A stretch of DNA of 19,399 bases from Coemansia sp. RSA 1804 (taxonomy: Eukaryota > Kickxellomycota > Kickxellomycetes > Kickxellales > Kickxellaceae). The DNA lies in the NCBI GenBank assembly GCA_027578815.1, contig JANBTH010000360.1, positions 1-19,399 on the forward strand, given 5' to 3'. Shown piece after piece: positions 17,691-19,399 of the stretch. The stretch's first letter is position 1. The number at the start of each line of letters is the position of its first letter. The notes below the pieces were generated by a model. That model did no database searches. It saw only the letters and a program-made list of their open reading frames with translations, and was not told the DNA's origin. The position numbers and the translations under genes were made by a program.

Positions 17691-18169
17691 GGAGCAAACA
17701 CGGATTCTGGGGCTGAAGATAGCAGCGTAAATTGGCGGTAGATCTTGAAAAGAGCAGAGAAAAAAAAAGATATTTGGTCTGTCGTGTATGAAAAGAAATC
17801 TAGCCGTTGAAGACAAGCCAAAAAAGAAAAATAATATAAAACCAAGAGAAAAAAAGGATACATGCAAGGCAAATAAATAGGTTTATATACACTTGGCAAG
17901 AGGAGGAAACAACGGATACTATCTATGTAAATGGACTTTAATATACTTGGCGGACAACCAACGCGAGACTCCAAATTTTCTTTATACACAATTTAACAGA
18001 TGAAGAAAATAGGACACACAAATATGTTTTTCCTCAAAGAGCATAAAGGAAAATTTTCCATTTTAAAAAGATAGAAAGAGAACGTATATGAGATGTGTGG
18101 CTATAAACAAAGAAATAGGAAAGAGGGGGGAAGAACAAGCGAAAGAGATAGTTGGAAAAAAAAAGAACT
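17691..18169. other. Intergenic: ABC transporter promoter and Argonaute 3' flank
   Basis: This stretch separates two minus-strand genes. The right side is the 3' flank of Argonaute, with no exact AATAAA that I could see. The left side is T/C-rich on the minus strand, as expected for a fungal promoter and leader, and stays open in the ABC frame only because of that bias. A short ORF beginning at an ATG at 17863 ends at 17678, overlapping the ABC start by 13 bases. Confidence 0.5.
17882..17889 (-). promoter_or_regulatory. TATA box of the ABC transporter gene
   Basis: TATATAAA on the minus strand lies about 195 bases before the first ABC ATG and is followed by pyrimidine-rich DNA. A start site about 30 bases downstream would give a leader of roughly 165 bases. 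Confidence 0.45.
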
Positions 18170-19399
18170 TTACATAAAGTACATGGAATCCTGGATATTC
18201 TTGTGCACTGGCACCAGATGCGGCGGTGGAAGGCTGGAGCTGTTTCTGGATTTGCTGCTTTTGCTTGTAGCGGTAGAAGACTGCGTCTTTGTGTGAAAGT
18301 AAGAGAGTTCATCGAATCGGGAGCTGAGCTGCAGTCTGCCCTTTCCCGACAAACGGTGCGCATAGTACAGGCAGGCAGGCATCGTGGCCGAGCGGCAGAC
18401 AATCGGGTAAGTGTAGCACAGATTGTATGTCAGCGCTCGGAGCACATGCGGCGCAAACGCAGAGTCGTCGTGGAGAACAAGGTAGCACGTGGGACGCGTG
18501 ACGCCGAGGTCTGGCTGATGCGCGGCCAGATAGAAGCTCGAGACCACCGGGCTGCAAACCGTGTGGGAGACCACGGTCCCGGCCAGACAGTTGGCAAACT
18601 CGGTGGTCTTAACAGCGCCGTCATTTTTCGCCTCAGCGACAAAGCGCGTGCTGTGCCGCTTGCGCGCCAGAACCACGGTGACGGCCGGCCGGTAATCGGG
18701 ATCGATCAGCCGGCAGCCGCGGTAGATCGCGCGCACCTCCAGATCCTTGACTGCGCGCAACTGCGAGTCACTGACACCGTCGCGGTAGTACAGAATGCGA
18801 CGCGGCTTGAGGCCGGTAGCCCTGTAGAACAGTCGCACGCACTGCCGCACAAGCACATCAAAGTTCTCGAGCAGCTCCATGCGCACCGGATGCTGCACCA
18901 CGATTCCCTGGAACCGCCGCGCCTGCGTGTCAACGGAACCAACCACCGCCGCAACCGACATGCGCTGCGTCTCGGTGGTGTGGCAGACATCGGCCGCTAT
19001 CACCAGCGTTGCGCCGTCATCGCCCAGACCGTCGGAACCATTCAGACCGTCGGGACCGTCGCGCTTTGCAAGCTCGGCCGTGGCGCCGCCGAGCTTGACG
19101 TTGATCTTCAGCGCAACCATCGCCATGAGCCGCGGACTGTGCGCGCGCACATGCTCAGCAACCACGCACTGCGTCTGCACGCCGAGCACAGTCAGCGCAA
19201 CGCGCTTGAGCTCACCGTAGATGCGCACGCTGCGGGACGGCAGCACACACACAACCAGCTGCGCTGAAGAAGAAGAAGCACCAGCACCAGCAGCGGAAGC
19301 AACGGCTTCAGCCAGTGCTTGTTCGATACCACCAGCGCGCGATATCATCGCATATGTGACGGGCGGCTGCGTGTTGCGCACATCCATTCCAAGATCGCA
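18170..19399 (-). CDS. Argonaute, MID and PIWI part (N-terminal part beyond the window)
   Basis: Argonaute binds small RNAs and silences matching transcripts. The frame runs to the right edge; numbering here is from the Met at 19387. The MID domain shows IYGELKR, QTQC and ALKINVKLGG, keeping all five 5'-phosphate contacts (Tyr57, Lys61, Gln73, Lys94, Lys98). PIWI shows AADVCHTT (Asp133), RMELLEN (Glu171), YYRDGVSDSQ (Asp203) and LYYAHR (His344), so the slicer tetrad D-E-D-H is complete. Later Argonaute motifs (SSFYLAAH, GVTRPTCYLVL, LTYNLCYTYP) are also present, and the protein ends MYFM, close to the usual MYFA/MYFV end. A Gly/Asp-rich insert precedes the first catalytic Asp (about 110-125), and the segment after His344 carries a Ser-rich stretch. 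GC content is high. A 371-residue open frame on the opposite strand is a shadow. Confidence 0.96.
   Translation of the reverse strand, partial: CDLGMDVRNTQPPVTYAMISRAGGIEQALAEAVASAAGAGASSSSAQLVVCVLPSRSVRIYGELKRVALTVLGVQTQCVVAEHVRAHSPRLMAMVALKINVKLGGATAELAKRDGPDGLNGSDGLGDDGATLVIAADVCHTTETQRMSVAAVVGSVDTQARRFQGIVVQHPVRMELLENFDVLVRQCVRLFYRATGLKPRRILYYRDGVSDSQLRAVKDLEVRAIYRGCRLIDPDYRPAVTVVLARKRHSTRFVAEAKNDGAVKTTEFANCLAGTVVSHTVCSPVVSSFYLAAHQPDLGVTRPTCYLVLHDDSAFAPHVLRALTYNLCYTYPIVCRSATMPACLYYAHRLSGKGRLQLSSRFDELSYFHTKTQSSTATSKSSKSRNSSSLPPPHLVPVHKNIQDSMYFM

Noticed and set aside
18152..19267. 371-codon plus-strand ORF
   Set aside because: It is antisense to a certain Argonaute frame, His/Arg/Ala-rich, and explained by high GC content.

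Overview
The window looks like a piece of a fungal nuclear genome with almost no introns. All the larger genes, including a 5.4 kb ABC transporter, read as single uninterrupted frames. The gene types fit: an F-box protein, an Argonaute, a fungal Ybt1/Vmr1-type ABCC transporter and an HxxxDG acyltransferase. I infer an early-diverging fungus, with Kickxellomycotina (Coemansia-like) the best guess. That placement rests on gene style and family resemblance, not on a marker gene. I found no rRNA, tRNA, CRISPR array or intact transposon.

Layout, left to right. Positions 1-2012 (minus, running off the left edge) hold a GC-rich, Gln/His/Ser-repeat-bearing protein I do not recognise. Positions 2409-4034 (minus) encode an F-box protein. 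From about 4035 to 9064 there is a 5 kb stretch with few genes. It contains one eroded-looking open frame (4832-5188), a pyrimidine-rich gene-less segment with two perfect TATATAAA boxes (5417 and 6205), and then a very AT-rich island. The island carries two convergent genes for small, clearly paralogous proteins of 66 and 65 residues (7258-7458 plus, 7725-7922 minus) that share a conserved leader. Positions 9065-9994 (plus) encode an alpha/beta hydrolase with a complete triad, converging on a small coiled-coil protein (10098-10487 minus). Positions 11499-12080 (plus) encode only the N-terminal half of an HxxxDG acyltransferase. Positions 12309-17690 (minus) encode a full-length ABCC transporter. 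Positions 18170-19399 (minus, running off the right edge) encode the MID and PIWI part of an Argonaute with all catalytic and 5'-phosphate-binding residues present.

Composition is uneven. The left-edge gene, the hydrolase, the coiled-coil gene and Argonaute are GC-rich. The F-box and ABC genes are intermediate, and 6640-9060 is strongly AT-rich. The genes do not form an obvious pathway; they look like ordinary neighbouring eukaryotic genes. The most interesting item is the inverted pair of small paralogous genes, which match no family I can name.
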